From the NCBI RefSeq assembly GCF_033763495.1, contig NZ_JANRKL010000190.1, forward strand, positions 1-64,000: 64,000 nucleotides of DNA, written 5' to 3'. The notes below the pieces were generated by a model that worked only from the letters and a program-made list of their open reading frames with translations, was not told the origin of the DNA and did not search any database. The position numbers and the translations under genes were made by a program. Each line of letters begins with the position of its first letter. Positions within the stretch are counted from its first letter, which is position 1. Source of the stretch: Haliscomenobacter sp033763495. Its GTDB lineage: Bacteria > Bacteroidota > Bacteroidia > Chitinophagales > Saprospiraceae. Positions 24,505 to 33,225 of the stretch are shown one piece after another.

Positions 24505-25080
24505 ATGACCGGTACAAGTGCAATTTTAGCCACTGATGTTCCAACCCATCTTGTATATGAATGGGATGATGGTTCTCCCATTTATTACCGAAATTATCAG
24601 GAAGTATTATCAGGTAAAATTACAAGCGAAGAGGTTATGGCGGATAGCACCTTGCAAGCATGGATCAAGAGTAAATTATACCTTTTTTTGTGTGGTGCCT
24701 TATTAGAAAAAGGTTACGAAATTCTGGTAGGTGAAATTGGTATGCAGCTCGCGCCAAAATCTACACGTGCCGCAGATATTGCTATTTTTAAAGCTGAAAC
24801 CTTCACCTTAAGCAATAAATACACCGAGCAGGCTCCTGAAATTGTCATTGAAATAGACGTCAAGGCCGACTATCCCAATAGTGGAAAACTGATTGAATAT
24901 TATGAACTGAAGACCCAAAAACTGCTGGAATTCGGGGTGAAAAAAGTAATCTGGATTTTTACGGACTCTGAAACGGTGATAGTCATCAATCCCGATCAAA
25001 AATTGTTTTTGGATTGGTCGGATGAGGTGGAAGTGATGCCAGGGTTTGATTTGAGGTTGGATGATTTGCTTAAGCGATAG
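24505..25080 (+). CDS. Uma2 family PD-(D/E)XK endonuclease-like protein
   Basis: A 191-aa protein of the Uma2 group (restriction-endonuclease-like fold). Core features are IYYRNYQEVLSG near residue 21 (the family's conserved Tyr-x-x-Tyr region), ADIAIF near residue 91 and EIVIEIDVKAD near residue 113, which together give the D...E-x-D/K active-site pattern, followed by KKVIWIFTDSETV. The ATG at 24505 is preferred to a TTG at 24484. The biological role of Uma2 proteins is poorly known. It stands alone and is followed by a perfect 28-bp hairpin. Confidence 0.82.
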   Translation: MTGTSAILATDVPTHLVYEWDDGSPIYYRNYQEVLSGKITSEEVMADSTLQAWIKSKLYLFLCGALLEKGYEILVGEIGMQLAPKSTRAADIAIFKAETFTLSNKYTEQAPEIVIEIDVKADYPNSGKLIEYYELKTQKLLEFGVKKVIWIFTDSETVIVINPDQKLFLDWSDEVEVMPGFDLRLDDLLKR

Positions 25081-25104
25081 AAGTGATGGTATTGCCAGTT
25101 TATA

Positions 25105-25200
25105 CTTTGGCTAAGGGTAAATGAGTAAAAAAAGCATGCAATCACACAATTGGTTCGGAAAATGTGAAAAAATCACATTTTCCGAACCAATTGTGTGATT
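25105..25200. repeat. Perfect 28-bp inverted repeat plus dispersed 20-mer
   Basis: Arms 25140-25167 and 25173-25200 are perfectly complementary around a loop of five A. No T-run follows on either strand, so it is not a textbook terminator. Just before it, CTTTGGCTAAGGGTAAATGA (25105-25124) matches a 20-mer in the hupL hairpin at 17473-17492 at 18 of 20 positions, which ties the two elements to one repeat family. Confidence 0.85.
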
Positions 25201-25227
25201 TAGGAACGATTATTAACCTCTGCCCTT

Positions 25228-25926
25228 ATGAAAAAAACAACCATCATTTTTTCGATTTTAATGGCCGCAATCCATTTTGGAAGTGCCCAGCCCAGCAAAT
25301 TCCCCCCCATCAACGACATCACCAAGGACAAATCCCTGGTCACTTTTGTCAATCAATTGAAGGTGGCAGTGCAAAAAAAAGACAAGGCTTTTTTGTTGAG
25401 TGCTTTGGATGAAAAGGTGATGAGTGACCTAGGCGGCGACGGAGGGATCGCCGAATTTAAAAAGATCTGGAATTTAGATAAAGGCGACACCTCGATTTGG
25501 CATCAATTGAGCCGGGTAATTGAACTGGGAGGGGCGTTCAACAAAAGTGACCCGGAAGGCAGGTACACCTTTGCTTTTCCCTATGTCCATTTAATTGATT
25601 TGGAGGATGCAGACGATTACATCAATGTGGGGGTGATTACGGGTAAAAATGTGAATGTTCGGGAAAAACCCGACTTGAAAGCCAAGGTGCTGATGCAATT
25701 GAGTTATGACGTGATCTGGTTTGTGGAGGCGGAACAGGCCTTACAAAAAACCGAAGGTACCAACCCCTGGGGTGACCCGGAATGGTACCTGATCGAAACT
25801 CTGGATCGGAAAAAGCAAGGTTGGGTGTTTTGGAAGTACGTCCACAGCCCGATTGGTTATCGATTGTACCTGTTCAAAAATAAGCAGGGCAAGTGGAAGA
25901 TATCGGCTTTTGTGGCGGGGGAGTGA
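25228..25926 (+). CDS. Secreted SH3-like domain protein
   Basis: A 232-aa protein with a clear signal peptide (MKKTTIIFSILMAAIHFGSAQ, cleavage after the Ala-Gln region near residue 20). A bacterial SH3 (SH3b-like) segment follows at about residues 132-195: VGVITGKNVNVREKPDLKA, then WYLIETLDRKKQGWVFWKYV. Such domains often bind cell-wall peptides. The first 100 residues of the mature protein have no family I recognise. It is probably periplasmic or surface exposed. Confidence 0.75.
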   Translation: MKKTTIIFSILMAAIHFGSAQPSKFPPINDITKDKSLVTFVNQLKVAVQKKDKAFLLSALDEKVMSDLGGDGGIAEFKKIWNLDKGDTSIWHQLSRVIELGGAFNKSDPEGRYTFAFPYVHLIDLEDADDYINVGVITGKNVNVREKPDLKAKVLMQLSYDVIWFVEAEQALQKTEGTNPWGDPEWYLIETLDRKKQGWVFWKYVHSPIGYRLYLFKNKQGKWKISAFVAGE

Positions 25927-25970
25927 AGCTAAAATGTCTAGAACTGCGCAGCATTTGAGCCTTGCTCGGA

Positions 25971-26001
25971 ACTCCCCGAAAGTTCCAAACTTTCGGGGAG
26001 T
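25971..26001. terminator. Hairpin between convergent genes
   Basis: ACTCCCCGAAAGT (25971-25983) pairs perfectly with ACTTTCGGGGAGT (25989-26001) around a 5-base loop. It sits between the convergent SH3-protein gene and the T9SS protein gene, so it could terminate both. No long T-run is present. Confidence 0.65.
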
Positions 26002-26024
26002 GAGGTTTGAGATGGGAGGCAACA

Positions 26025-29000
26025 TCAACGATTGGAGGCAATCATGATGCGCTCGGTGTATACTTTTTGACCAGCCTGAATGCGCAGGATGTATAGGCCA
26101 GGTGTTTGGCTGCTCAAATTGAGTGGCAGATTTTGAGTAGGTTCAACGGAGGTTTTAAGGGTCAATACTCGCTGACCAGAGGTGTTGAATACTTCCAACC
26201 TGGCCCCAGTGAGTGGCGTAGTCAATTCTGGAAAAACAATGTCTATTTTTCCTGGGCTAGGATTGGGAATCACCCGAATCGTTCCTGATTGAGGAGCATC
26301 CGTTAGCCGTTCCACCAACCCGCTGTGAATTTTGGGCGCTTGGATTGTTCCAGGGTTTTTCCGGTTGAACAGTTTGATCACTGCTGACCAGGGGCTTTTG
26401 TTGCCATTCGGGCATATCAAGCGGAATTGAAAATCGTTCATTCCGGGGTGCAGCGAAAAAACAGTTAAAAACTTATCTTCAAAAACAGCCGGAAAGTACT
26501 GTACGAAGAAACCATTTTCCGGCTTGGTACGCATTTGGTATCGATATCCTTTCGGCGATTTAAACTGAATCACCGGATCCAGGCTACTTTCCTGAAAGGT
26601 AATTTGGACGGATGCAGTATCAGGTTGTTCAGTGCAAGAATCCAGCTGCGCAGTAAACGTAGTCTCCAGCCTGAGCGAATCTTGTGGGTGATTGGGGCAA
26701 GCGATGGCAACGCTCAAATCGTATTTCTGCCCTCCCGATAAATTGCTCAAGGTGAATTGTTGTTGTTTCCCGTTAGTGGGTGTAGTCCACAGGTTTTGAT
26801 CCGCAGGTTTGTAATGCCAGGTGTAATTGTGCTGTACCGGGAAGTTAAAATTGAGGTAATCCACGCTAAAAGTGGCCGCGTCCTGGGTTTTGAATTGCAA
26901 CAAACTGATGTCTCCAGCTAAAGGTAGTTTGCAGTTTTTGGTCGTAAAAATCAGCGATGGTGACCAAACCAGGAGGGTATCTTCGCAGACTACTCTTGCA
27001 CTTATTTCATAAGTTGTGCCGGGGATTAGTCCCTTGAGGTAGCTTCCAGTTCTAAGTTTTATGAAGGAATAATTGGGTTGCCCCACGATTCGGTAGCGGT
27101 ACTCAATCATTCTTACTTGCCCTAGCCTTAGTTCGACAAAAACGGAGGAGTCATGGACTTCTCTGATGTTGATTTTAGAAATTATGAGGCAAGATGGCGG
27201 CACCTCGATTCGCTTGAAATAGGAAACAAAATCGTTTCCACAACGCACATCTACCCTTACTTCATATACCTTCCCGGGGCTAAGGTTCTGAATCGAAATG
27301 GCAAAATTTGTACTGCGAATGGTATCAACCCAGGTAGTTTGCCCGAGCTCCCGGTAATACCATTTGAAGCTGAATGGGTCGGCGCGTTGAAGCAACAGAA
27401 TGGAAATCCTCAAACTTGGAAATGCTGAAAAAGAAGTGTCAAAGCGGATGTCTTTCGCATCAGGAAAAACACAAGCAGCAAACTCAACCAATAAAGATTC
27501 CGACCACTCACTCCAGACACCTAAGTTTGGGCAATTCTGCCTTACCTGGATTTCATATTCCCCTCCTCCCGATTCAAACTCAATATTGGTAATGGGGTTA
27601 GTGGTGATATATGGATATTTCCAGTTATCTGCTCCCTTTTTGCGGTAGCGCCATTGCAGCGCCTTGTTGTCGATTCCCTGGTAACTGAGTTGAGCATTGT
27701 ACCAACGATCCTGTTTCACTTTGATGTTGAGGATGTTAGGCGTTTCGCAGGTATCTAGCCTGGAATAAGCGTCAAGGTGGATAAGGTCTTCAGTGGAGAC
27801 TATTTGCACCGGATTTTTTTCTTCCGCATACTCTTCCCAGATCGTATTGCTAACGGTAAAGTTTTGATTGCCTGCCAGCATCCGGACGAAATACAGACCG
27901 CTGGCCTGGTTCGACAAATCCAGAAAGGTGCCATAGCCATCAATTTTTTGGCTCAATACCTTTTGACCAGAAAGATTAAATACCTCAATTATACCCTGCA
28001 GTGCTGATTTACCTTCAATTGGCATTTCTAAGCGGAAAAGCCCAGTACTAGAGTTGGGGCTAATCTGCAACTGCTTCACTTCAGCCTTAGGCAGAAGCTC
28101 CAATTGGGCCACTCCATTGGGAGCAAAAGGTCGGCGTGTTTTGGTGTTCATCGTTTCAGACCAGGGGCTGGCATTGCCATTGGGGCAAATGATTCTGAAT
28201 TGAATCTCATAGTTAAATTGTGGAAACCCAAAGCCGATAAAATAATTGTAAGGAAGTTCCCTGCTTTGATAAGGGAATACTGCATCTCCCTCATATCGGT
28301 AGCGAATTTGGTAGGCATACCCTCTGGGGATGGTGGCAGTGATATCCCATTGTGTAGGAGTCCGTTCAATATTCAGGAAGCTGGTGTCCGGCGCTAAATT
28401 GCAGGCTGTGGAGGCTACTAAAGTTCGGGTTAAAAGCAAAGAGTCTTCGCTTGAATTGGGACATTTGACCGTTACGCGCAGCTGGTATTTTGCATCGCGC
28501 TGCAGGCCTTTGAGCAAAAAAAGCTGATTGCCCCGCTGATGCTGAGTTGCCCATTGGGCGTCATTCTCCTGCTTGTACTGCCAGAAGTAGTCCAATCCAC
28601 GATCAAAATCGTTGGTGAAATAGGTTGCTGACAACAAAACAGAGTCAGCTCCGTAATATTTCACTATTGCCAGGTCGCCATCTTGTGGGATCAAGCAGCT
28701 CTTGGTCGTAAATTCCAGGGTATCCGACCAATCAGCCTGTTGGCCGGGGTCGCCACAAATGATCCTGGCACTGATTTCATAGGTAGTGTTCGGCTGTAGG
28801 TTTTCAAGTTCTAAAGAACCATTAAATCCAGCCACACCCCGGAAAGTATAAGCAGTTCCTCCTTTGACGCGATAGCGGTATTGGCAGGTTCTGGAGTTTA
28901 CAGAAAGCGCATACACATGAGCCGTTGTATTGGTAATGTTTTCGACCCTTAAGTCTTTCCGTTCAATTAAAAAACATTCGGAAGGAGCAGTAATTGTGCG

Positions 29001-30341
29001 GAAAAACGTTTTAAATTCTTTCCCACAGTATACCTCAATCCTCACCTCGTAGGTGGAATCGGGGCTGAGGTTGACAATCTCCGTTGTCCTGGTGGTCGTA
29101 CTGATGGTATCAATCCAAGTCGTGCTCCCTTGTTTGCGATAAAAAAAGCGATAGGAATAATCATAATCCCTTTGGTTAAATACATTGAAAGAAACATGTA
29201 AGTCCGGGAAATTGTAAAATTGCATATTGATGGATACCTTGTTTTCAACTGGCAGTACGCATTCCAGCGTATAAACCAGCAGGCTTTCGGACCAGTCGCT
29301 CAGCTCTTCTGAATTGCCACAGCGCTTTCTGACCTGCACTTCATAATTTTCCCCCACAACCATTCCAAGGATGTTGATCTCACGGTCGGTTGGACCACCA
29401 GTGTACAACCAGTTGTTGCCATCTCCTACTTTACGGTAACGCCACGTTACTTTTTCCAGCGGATAGTTTTCGTCAATTTTTATCCGTATATACCCAATGT
29501 CGATCTGGGTGAAAGAAATTTTGTCTTTAGGAATGGCTGTACAAGCAGCAGGCGGAGGGGCAAGGGTGGTAAAGGTTTTGACCTCGGACCACTTTATTTC
29601 ACCGGATTCACACTTGATACCCAGTCGAAGTTCATAAGTATGTTTCGGGGTCAGGGAAATGAAAGACAGGGAGTCCTCGTTGATTAAAACAAAGGTACTT
29701 GCGTTTGGGCTGTTCGCACTGCGCAATTCCAGTTGATAGGCTTGTTTTAAAAACCCACTGAAAAAAACGGTAGCCTGATTAATGCCCACCTTTTGAACGG
29801 AAAATTGCTCGGTACTTGGCGCAGCACAGATTTGTTGGGTACGCACTTCAATGCCGTAGTCTTCTATTTCAATGGTATTGTTGCCTCCACAGGGGCTGCT
29901 GAATGCCATTCTGGACAAAATTACCCGCATCAGGAATTTTCCACTGGCATTTACCAGGGCACTTTTTAATGACAAAGTAGTTTTTGCGCTGCTTTTGAAT
30001 ACAGATTTGGTTTGCAGGACTTGCTCTCCAGCATCTTCAAAATCCTTATCCCCGTTGAAATCGATCCAAATCCGCCAATAGGCCGTATCCTGCACCCTGG
30101 GGTAGCCGCCCAGGTCGAGTTGTACGGCATAAGTCGAATCGGTACGTAGTGTCAATTTGGAATCAGGAGTATTTAAATAACCTCCATTGGCACCGGAGTT
30201 GTTTGTCCAGGAGCCAATGCTTACTTTTTGCAGCCATACATTGCTGCGGGGGCCTTTGTTGAGGCAATACCCATTGGTGTCTTGGGCCGCCAAAAACATG
30301 GTTGTGCATAGTAATAAACTAAGGAGAAGAAGAGGTTTCAT
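26025..30341 (-). CDS. Giant T9SS-exported GEVED/fibronectin-III protein with internal duplication
   Basis: A 1438-aa secreted protein. Order: signal peptide (1-20); GEVED domain (about 25-168, containing WRIWIDFNGDKDFEDAGE); FN3-like repeats (about 170-735); a T9SS-type sorting domain in the middle (about 755-832, with SPNSSTG...EVFNLSGQKVL...SGLYFVRM); a second set of FN3-like repeats (about 865-1325); and a terminal sorting domain (about 1355-1438, IPNPSPGK...VFNTSGQRVL...PGLYILRI). The two repeat sets are collinear, for example WSESLLV...STTWIDTI and WSESLLV...QTTWVDTI. It looks like two paralogs fused head to tail, leaving a fossil sorting domain. It is probably a surface adhesin. Confidence 0.88.
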   Translation of the reverse strand: MKPLLLLSLLLCTTMFLAAQDTNGYCLNKGPRSNVWLQKVSIGSWTNNSGANGGYLNTPDSKLTLRTDSTYAVQLDLGGYPRVQDTAYWRIWIDFNGDKDFEDAGEQVLQTKSVFKSSAKTTLSLKSALVNASGKFLMRVILSRMAFSSPCGGNNTIEIEDYGIEVRTQQICAAPSTEQFSVQKVGINQATVFFSGFLKQAYQLELRSANSPNASTFVLINEDSLSFISLTPKHTYELRLGIKCESGEIKWSEVKTFTTLAPPPAACTAIPKDKISFTQIDIGYIRIKIDENYPLEKVTWRYRKVGDGNNWLYTGGPTDREINILGMVVGENYEVQVRKRCGNSEELSDWSESLLVYTLECVLPVENKVSINMQFYNFPDLHVSFNVFNQRDYDYSYRFFYRKQGSTTWIDTISTTTRTTEIVNLSPDSTYEVRIEVYCGKEFKTFFRTITAPSECFLIERKDLRVENITNTTAHVYALSVNSRTCQYRYRVKGGTAYTFRGVAGFNGSLELENLQPNTTYEISARIICGDPGQQADWSDTLEFTTKSCLIPQDGDLAIVKYYGADSVLLSATYFTNDFDRGLDYFWQYKQENDAQWATQHQRGNQLFLLKGLQRDAKYQLRVTVKCPNSSEDSLLLTRTLVASTACNLAPDTSFLNIERTPTQWDITATIPRGYAYQIRYRYEGDAVFPYQSRELPYNYFIGFGFPQFNYEIQFRIICPNGNASPWSETMNTKTRRPFAPNGVAQLELLPKAEVKQLQISPNSSTGLFRLEMPIEGKSALQGIIEVFNLSGQKVLSQKIDGYGTFLDLSNQASGLYFVRMLAGNQNFTVSNTIWEEYAEEKNPVQIVSTEDLIHLDAYSRLDTCETPNILNIKVKQDRWYNAQLSYQGIDNKALQWRYRKKGADNWKYPYITTNPITNIEFESGGGEYEIQVRQNCPNLGVWSEWSESLLVEFAACVFPDAKDIRFDTSFSAFPSLRISILLLQRADPFSFKWYYRELGQTTWVDTIRSTNFAISIQNLSPGKVYEVRVDVRCGNDFVSYFKRIEVPPSCLIISKINIREVHDSSVFVELRLGQVRMIEYRYRIVGQPNYSFIKLRTGSYLKGLIPGTTYEISARVVCEDTLLVWSPSLIFTTKNCKLPLAGDISLLQFKTQDAATFSVDYLNFNFPVQHNYTWHYKPADQNLWTTPTNGKQQQFTLSNLSGGQKYDLSVAIACPNHPQDSLRLETTFTAQLDSCTEQPDTASVQITFQESSLDPVIQFKSPKGYRYQMRTKPENGFFVQYFPAVFEDKFLTVFSLHPGMNDFQFRLICPNGNKSPWSAVIKLFNRKNPGTIQAPKIHSGLVERLTDAPQSGTIRVIPNPSPGKIDIVFPELTTPLTGARLEVFNTSGQRVLTLKTSVEPTQNLPLNLSSQTPGLYILRIQAGQKVYTERIMIASNR

Positions 30342-30996
30342 GGAAAAAATAGTTTGGGTGTTAAAAATTCAGAGTTTTTACAGCGATATTTTTTAGCGCA
30401 GCCCTACTTTCCCTGCTTGCAAGCGGACAAAGTAGAGTCATCCACTGAATGGCAGCAGGATCGGGTGCGATCCCACAAGCTGAAACAGGCTGTGCAGCAA
30501 TAGTATCGGAAATAAACTGCACAAGAGAGAAATGAATAATTGAGCTTTCATGAGGTGAAATTTTCAAGTGACTACGGTAATACCGCCTTTTTTTTCAACC
30601 TGAATTGACAGAATGCCACAATAGTTTGTAGCTCTACTTGCTTCTGGATTTTTTTGTAATGGAAAATAAGTCTATCCATGAGCAGAGGTAATAAGGGGCA
30701 AAAATGCAAGCAGGGTCAAGTAAAACAGTTTTTCCATTGGTTTTAACATTAATGATGCAAAAGCATTATGAATGGGCGTGTTGTAGGTACACCCAGGATA
30801 TTTTTTGTTAAAATGCCGAATTAACGATTTGTACTGAGTAGAAGCCTTTCTGTATAATTTGATGAATAATCCTTCGCTGGTAAAAGTAATATTAAATTTG
30901 TTAATAATCGGATACACAGGGTTATCAAAATGTAAACAAAAAAGCCTTTTGGCAAAAAAAAATTACCAAAAGGCTTTTAAATCATTGTATGTCAAG
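30342..30996. other. 655-base gene-poor gap with two signal-peptide-like mini-ORFs
   Basis: On the minus strand, 30672-30737 encodes 21 residues (MEKLFYLTLLAFLPLITSAHG) that look like a complete signal peptide followed at once by TAG. Beyond the stop, the frame stays open for about 36 codons. At 30438-30551 a second 37-aa ORF (MKAQLFISLLCSLFPILLL...) is also signal-like; an adjacent frame continues with AAQPVSACGIAPDPAAIQW. Both look like decayed small secreted proteins or genes with an interrupting stop or frameshift. The rest holds nothing I can name apart from a terminator at 30940-30978. Confidence 0.4.
30940..30978 (-). terminator. Rho-independent terminator of metY
   Basis: AAAAGCCTTTTGG (30940-30952) pairs with CCAAAAGGCTTTT (30966-30978). 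On the minus strand the stem is followed by a T-run, and it starts 18 bases after the metY stop, so it ends that transcript. Confidence 0.85.
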
Positions 30997-32286
30997 TTAT
31001 TTAACCGCAGCAAATCCCTGCTCCAGATCCGCTTTAATGTCATCAATGTGCTCAATGCCCAAGGAAATGCGCAGTAAATTCGGCAATACTCCTGCCGCAG
31101 CCTGCTCCGCCTCATCCAATTGGGAGTGCGTTGTTGCAGAAGGCTGAATGATCAGGGTTTTGGAGTCACCAACGTTGGCCAGGTGGCTGGTCAGGGTCAG
31201 GTTGTCCACAAATTTGGTGGCCTTTTCCTTCCCGCCTTTCAGCGTGAAGCTCAGTACTCCGCCAAAACCGTTCTTCAGGTATTTTTTAGCCCGCTCATGG
31301 CTTTCGTGGCTTGCCAAGCCTGGGTACCATACCTTTTCCACCTGTGGGTGCGCTTCCAGCCATTCGGCCAGGGCCTGCGCGTTTTCACAAGTGCGGTCAA
31401 CGCGCAAGGAAAGGGTTTCCAAACCCTGTAGGAACAAAAAGGAGTTGAATGGACTCAGGGCAGGACCCCAGTCGCGCAACCCTTCTACGCGGCAACGAAT
31501 GGCAAAAGCAATGTTGCCAAAGGGGCCTTTGTCGCCAAAAATGTCCCAAAACACCATGCCGTGGTAGCCTTCAGAAGGCTCCGTGAATTGTGGGAATTTA
31601 CCATTGCCCCAGTTGTAGTTGCCAGCATCCACAATCACGCCACCGATGCTGGTACCGTGTCCGCCGATCCACTTGGTAGCCGATTCTACCACAACTGCGG
31701 CACCCCATTCGATTGGGCGGCAAAGGTAGCCACAAGCGCCAAAAGTGTTGTCGACGATCAAGGGCAGGTCATGCTTTTTGGCCAGTGCACTCAAGCCTTC
31801 AAAATCGGGGATGTTGTAGCTGGGGTTGCCGATTGTTTCACAGTACAAAGCCTTGGTGTTGCCGTCGATGAGTTTTTCATAATCAGACACGCTCTCCCCT
31901 GCTGCAAAGCGCGCTTCTACGCCCAGGCGTTTGAAAGATACTTTAAATTGGTTGTGCGAACCTCCGTACAAATTGGAAGAGGTTACAAAATTGTCGCCAG
32001 CTTGCAAAATGTTGTTCAAAGCGATGAATTGAGCAGCGTGGCCCGAAGCCACCGCCAGGCCCATCGCGCCCCCTTCGAGTGCGGCTACCCGCTTTTCGAA
32101 CACATCCGAAGTGGGGTTCATGATCCGGGTATAAATATTGCCGAACTCGCGCAAACCGAATAGGTTGGCACCGTGCTCAGAATCTTTAAACGTGTAGGAA
32201 GTGGTCTGATAGATGGGTACTGCACGTGAGCGCGTAGTTGGGTCTACCTCTTGGCCAGCGTGCAATTGCAAAGTTTCAAATTTCAT
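30997..32286 (-). CDS. metY: O-acetylhomoserine sulfhydrylase (aminocarboxypropyltransferase)
   Basis: A 429-residue-class PLP enzyme of the Cys/Met-metabolism family that makes homocysteine from O-acetylhomoserine and sulfide. Visible motifs: FETLQLHAGQEVDPTTRSRAVPIYQTTSY at the N-terminus (quoted here as a position, residues 3-31), YTRIMNPT near residue 61, and VVESATKWIGGHGTSIGG near residue 205, whose Lys binds PLP. The ATG at 32286 is used because the family starts there; the open frame reaches 32352 without homology. A hairpin in the upstream leader may be regulatory. Confidence 0.93.
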   Translation of the reverse strand: MKFETLQLHAGQEVDPTTRSRAVPIYQTTSYTFKDSEHGANLFGLREFGNIYTRIMNPTSDVFEKRVAALEGGAMGLAVASGHAAQFIALNNILQAGDNFVTSSNLYGGSHNQFKVSFKRLGVEARFAAGESVSDYEKLIDGNTKALYCETIGNPSYNIPDFEGLSALAKKHDLPLIVDNTFGACGYLCRPIEWGAAVVVESATKWIGGHGTSIGGVIVDAGNYNWGNGKFPQFTEPSEGYHGMVFWDIFGDKGPFGNIAFAIRCRVEGLRDWGPALSPFNSFLFLQGLETLSLRVDRTCENAQALAEWLEAHPQVEKVWYPGLASHESHERAKKYLKNGFGGVLSFTLKGGKEKATKFVDNLTLTSHLANVGDSKTLIIQPSATTHSQLDEAEQAAAGVLPNLLRISLGIEHIDDIKADLEQGFAAVK

Positions 32287-32334
32287 GAATCCGTAGGTTT
32301 TATGTGTGAATAAGCATCCAATACAAGTGCGTTG

Positions 32335-32359
32335 TTCCACAGTGCCTACCACCGTGGAA
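32335..32359 (-). promoter_or_regulatory. Hairpin in the metY leader
   Basis: TTCCAC-A-GTG (32335-32344) pairs with CAC-C-GTGGAA (32350-32359) with one internal mismatch and a 5-base loop. It lies 49 bases before the metY ATG. Upstream, TAAACTTG on the minus strand (near 32382) is one change from the TAnnTTTG promoter element. It could be a 5'-UTR control element; I do not recognise a SAM riboswitch. Confidence 0.35.
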
Positions 32360-32424
32360 TAGTTGTTGTTAGCGCGTAGACAAGTTTAATAATCGTGAAA
32401 AAGTTGGCGTGAGTATATCTAAAA

Positions 32425-32877
32425 TTATGGTTTGGGGTGGTGAAGAAGGCCCTGCAACAAATCGCCTGCTTCGTAGACCATCAAAGTTACTAAAATTCCC
32501 CAGATTGTAGCAAAGATAGACATCCAGAAAAAGATTTTTTCCCGCTTTTCCCCAAAGGCATTGGCCACCAAAGTGCCGCCAATGGGTGTCAACAAAAGTG
32601 GCGTAAAGAGGGCTACGCCGATGATCCCATACCTGCGCCAAAGGGTCACTTTGCGCCGATTGGCCGGAGTAAATACTTTTTTGGTTTTGAAAAAACGCTG
32701 TTTGAGGTACTGCCCGAAATAAGTGAACACCACTACACTCAACATCATTCCTGCCGCAGTGAGCGCAGCTGTCAACAACCAGGGTAATCCGTAGGCCTTA
32801 CCCTGCAGGGGGCCAAACAAAAACTTGAAAGAACTCGATAGGAGCACGGATAGGTACTCCACAATATTTTCGGACAT
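32425..32877 (-). CDS. Small-multidrug-export-like membrane protein
   Basis: A 150-aa protein with three to four hydrophobic segments. The central RRYGIIGVALFTPLLLTPIGGTLVANAFGEKREKIFFWM region, a Pro-Gly-rich re-entrant-like hydrophobic stretch followed by basic residues, resembles COG2426 putative small multidrug export proteins. The substrate is unknown. It lies 72 bases upstream of the metY leader region on the same strand but probably has its own transcript. Confidence 0.55.
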   Translation of the reverse strand: MSENIVEYLSVLLSSSFKFLFGPLQGKAYGLPWLLTAALTAAGMMLSVVVFTYFGQYLKQRFFKTKKVFTPANRRKVTLWRRYGIIGVALFTPLLLTPIGGTLVANAFGEKREKIFFWMSIFATIWGILVTLMVYEAGDLLQGLLHHPKP

Positions 32878-33225
32878 GTCAAGGGATATTTCAATCGTTT
32901 AAACAGTAAAAGTGGGGTTTAAGTTGCAATTTTTTTCAGGACACAAATATGCAAAAAAAACGGGGATAATGTCAATAACGTGAATAGGGCATGGAGGGGT
33001 ATTTTTGGGGTTTTGGAAGAGGGAAGGAGAGAATATGGAATTGCTGTGACAAATGGGGTGTGTGGACTGTTGACTTTCCTTTGAAATAATGCTAATTTTG
33101 TGGAGCATCCCCAAGGGTAGCTCCCTTGGGCCAACGCACCATCTCTGCTGCGTTTCTTGGTTTTTATTGAGTTACGAGTTAAGAATACATGATTTTAGAG
33201 TTTCGAAGTTAAAAATACACAATTA
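32878..33225. other. Intergenic stretch with promoter-like element and short hairpin
   Basis: No gene is seen in these 348 bases. TAATTTTG at 33093-33100 fits the -7 promoter consensus on the plus strand, and CCCAAGGG (33110-33117) pairs with CCCTTGGG (33123-33130). The promoter points toward the formylglycine-enzyme pseudogene, so this may be its old control region with the start of the gene deleted. Confidence 0.45.

Noticed and set aside
32287..32352. Leader peptide rich in Cys and Thr in frame with metY
   Set aside because: The frame (…RTCIGCLFTHKTYGF) simply runs into metY with no stop, so it is not a leader ORF, and no ATG starts it.
32287..32400. SAM riboswitch upstream of metY
   Set aside because: The leader is only about 90 bases and shows one hairpin. 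I do not see the conserved cores of the known SAM classes.
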